Made by a program: the position numbers and the translations under genes. DNA of 64,000 nucleotides from the NCBI GenBank assembly GCA_032191485.1, contig JAVDOI010000008.1:17210674-17274673 (forward strand), given 5' to 3'. Shown here one piece after another: positions 63,141 through 64,000 of the stretch. How positions within the stretch are numbered: the first letter of the stretch is position 1; every line of letters begins with the position of its first letter. Source of the stretch: Leptoclinus maculatus (lineage: Eukaryota > Chordata > Actinopteri > Perciformes > Stichaeidae). Below the pieces are notes generated by a model, which saw only the letters and a list, made by a program, of their open reading frames with translations, was not told where the DNA came from and made no database searches.

Positions 63141-63739
63141 AGATGATGAGCTGATATTGACTGTTTTGAATTATTATGCTTTTATTTAGAAGTCAGTTTC
63201 TAGCAATTGCATCGTTAAATGTGTAAAACATTAGCTCTCAGTACATCATTTGTGTGTACATAATGAGCGCGCGCTAGAGTGTAGTTGGTAGAAGAACGCG
63301 CTCTAACATCAACCGGCACACCTTTTCAAATTGTATTTGTATCCCTCCGCCCACGTTATGTTCAGTCGTGGTACAAATGGTACAAATGTACCACGACTGA
63401 TATAATGACAACCGAAGTCAAATAGTGAAATGGGCTGCATCGTAGATGTGTTGAAAACAGTTAAATATACAACCACTTAAACATTTGGGCTTCTTCAACA
63501 GTTTTGCTAAGAGATCTATCTTTCCTGGCGGCAGCGCTGAGCCCCTTACGTCATAACCTCTGATGACGTTTATGGCGCCAGAAATCAACGGTTTGGTGAG
63601 GAGCTCGTGTTCGTCAGCTGGCGGTTATAAACCGTTATCTGTGCTATGTTGGAGGCACCGTAAACATTGGACACTTCAAGGCAGAATAGCGGCTAGTTAT
63701 CCGTGGTTCGTGCTGGTATAAGGTCGGTTTGGCGTCAAG
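63141..63739 (+). promoter_or_regulatory. Promoter / 5' UTR region of the ATAD2-like gene
   Basis: GC-richer than surrounding DNA, with gagcgcgcgcta at about 63,266 and ttatggcgccagaaatc at about 63,570, and a 14-bp inverted repeat at 63,362-63,400. The tatggcgccag site loosely resembles an E2F site but is not a clean consensus. Confidence 0.4.
63362..63400. other. Perfect 14-bp inverted repeat, 11-nt spacer
   Basis: TCAGTCGTGGTACA (63,362-63,375) and its exact reverse complement TGTACCACGACTGA (63,387-63,400). Confidence 0.95.
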
Positions 63740-63940
63740 ATGGTGATACTACGCAGCAGCAGCGGCGGTACCGGAGCTGAGCCGGTGGCCACTACTCCGA
63801 AGAGGAGGTCGATGGAGTTGGAAACAAGCTCCGAGTTTCTGTCGCTTCTTCCCGCGTCGCAGAGAAAGTCCGGCCGGCTGACCCGGTCCTCCCAGGCCCT
63901 GGAGGACAGCTTCAGCAGTCTGGAGAACAACTCTGTGAAT
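63740..63940 (+). CDS. First coding exon of a probable ATAD2-like AAA+/bromodomain protein (partial)
   Basis: Starts MVILRSSSGGTGAEP and continues LETSSEFLSLLPASQRKSGR and TRSSQALEDSFSSLENNS. The MV[VI]LRSS start, followed by an [L/E]xSS[D/E]FLSL motif and basic residues, resembles the N-terminus of vertebrate ATAD2, a chromatin-binding ATPase with a bromodomain. The low-complexity N-terminus makes this tentative, and neither AAA nor bromodomain is inside the window. A phase-0 donor (AAT/GTGAGC) is likely at 63,940; the frame stays open to 63,997 without it. Confidence 0.5.
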
Positions 63941-64000
63941 GTGAGCATTAACACCCAGCTGGTGAAACAACTAGACCACCATTTAGTTATTGTATAAATT

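Overview
The window is nuclear DNA from a ray-finned fish, almost certainly a percomorph-type teleost. Genes have many short exons with GT/AG splice sites. Long CA/GT microsatellites, Rex1/Babar-like and L2-like LINE fragments and hAT-type elements are present. The recognisable genes are vertebrate single-copy genes.

Left third (1-20,060): a recently and repeatedly rearranged accessory region. Its one gene is a minus-strand secreted F-type lectin (fucolectin-like) at 5,522-10,647. It has a signal-peptide exon and five lectin domains, each from two exons, carried on a 1,006-bp tandem repeat. I derive 11 exons, 2,271 coding nt and 756 aa, with the frame open throughout. The gene's 5' flank (10,904-13,731) is repeated almost exactly at 1-2,828, so a second lectin copy probably lies left of the window. 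A 4.0/4.4-kb tandem duplication (11,514-19,938) carries an L2-like LINE nested in a Rex1-like LINE.

Middle (20,060-41,855): a plus-strand three-exon CD225/dispanin-family proline-rich transmembrane protein (195 aa). Its 13.8-kb second intron holds a 1,214-bp non-autonomous hAT element with intact 8-bp target duplications, a 28-bp minisatellite and older repeats.

Right part (41,856-64,000): ordinary housekeeping genes. sdha (minus, 15 exons, 666 aa) and ccdc127 (plus, 3 exons, 273 aa) are head to head. mrpl32 (minus, 3 exons, 182 aa) and psma2 (plus, 8 exons, 234 aa) are also head to head. Between the pairs is an unidentified minus-strand transcription unit with a TATA-like box. The window ends in the first coding exon of a probable ATAD2-like gene. 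The derived exons of sdha, ccdc127, mrpl32 and psma2 join in frame and give lengths close to the known vertebrate proteins.

Functionally, the lectin is a probable innate-immune fucose binder. The right-hand genes serve the respiratory chain (SDHA), the mitochondrial ribosome (MRPL32) and the proteasome (PSMA2). All splice sites were read by eye; no alignment or database search was run.
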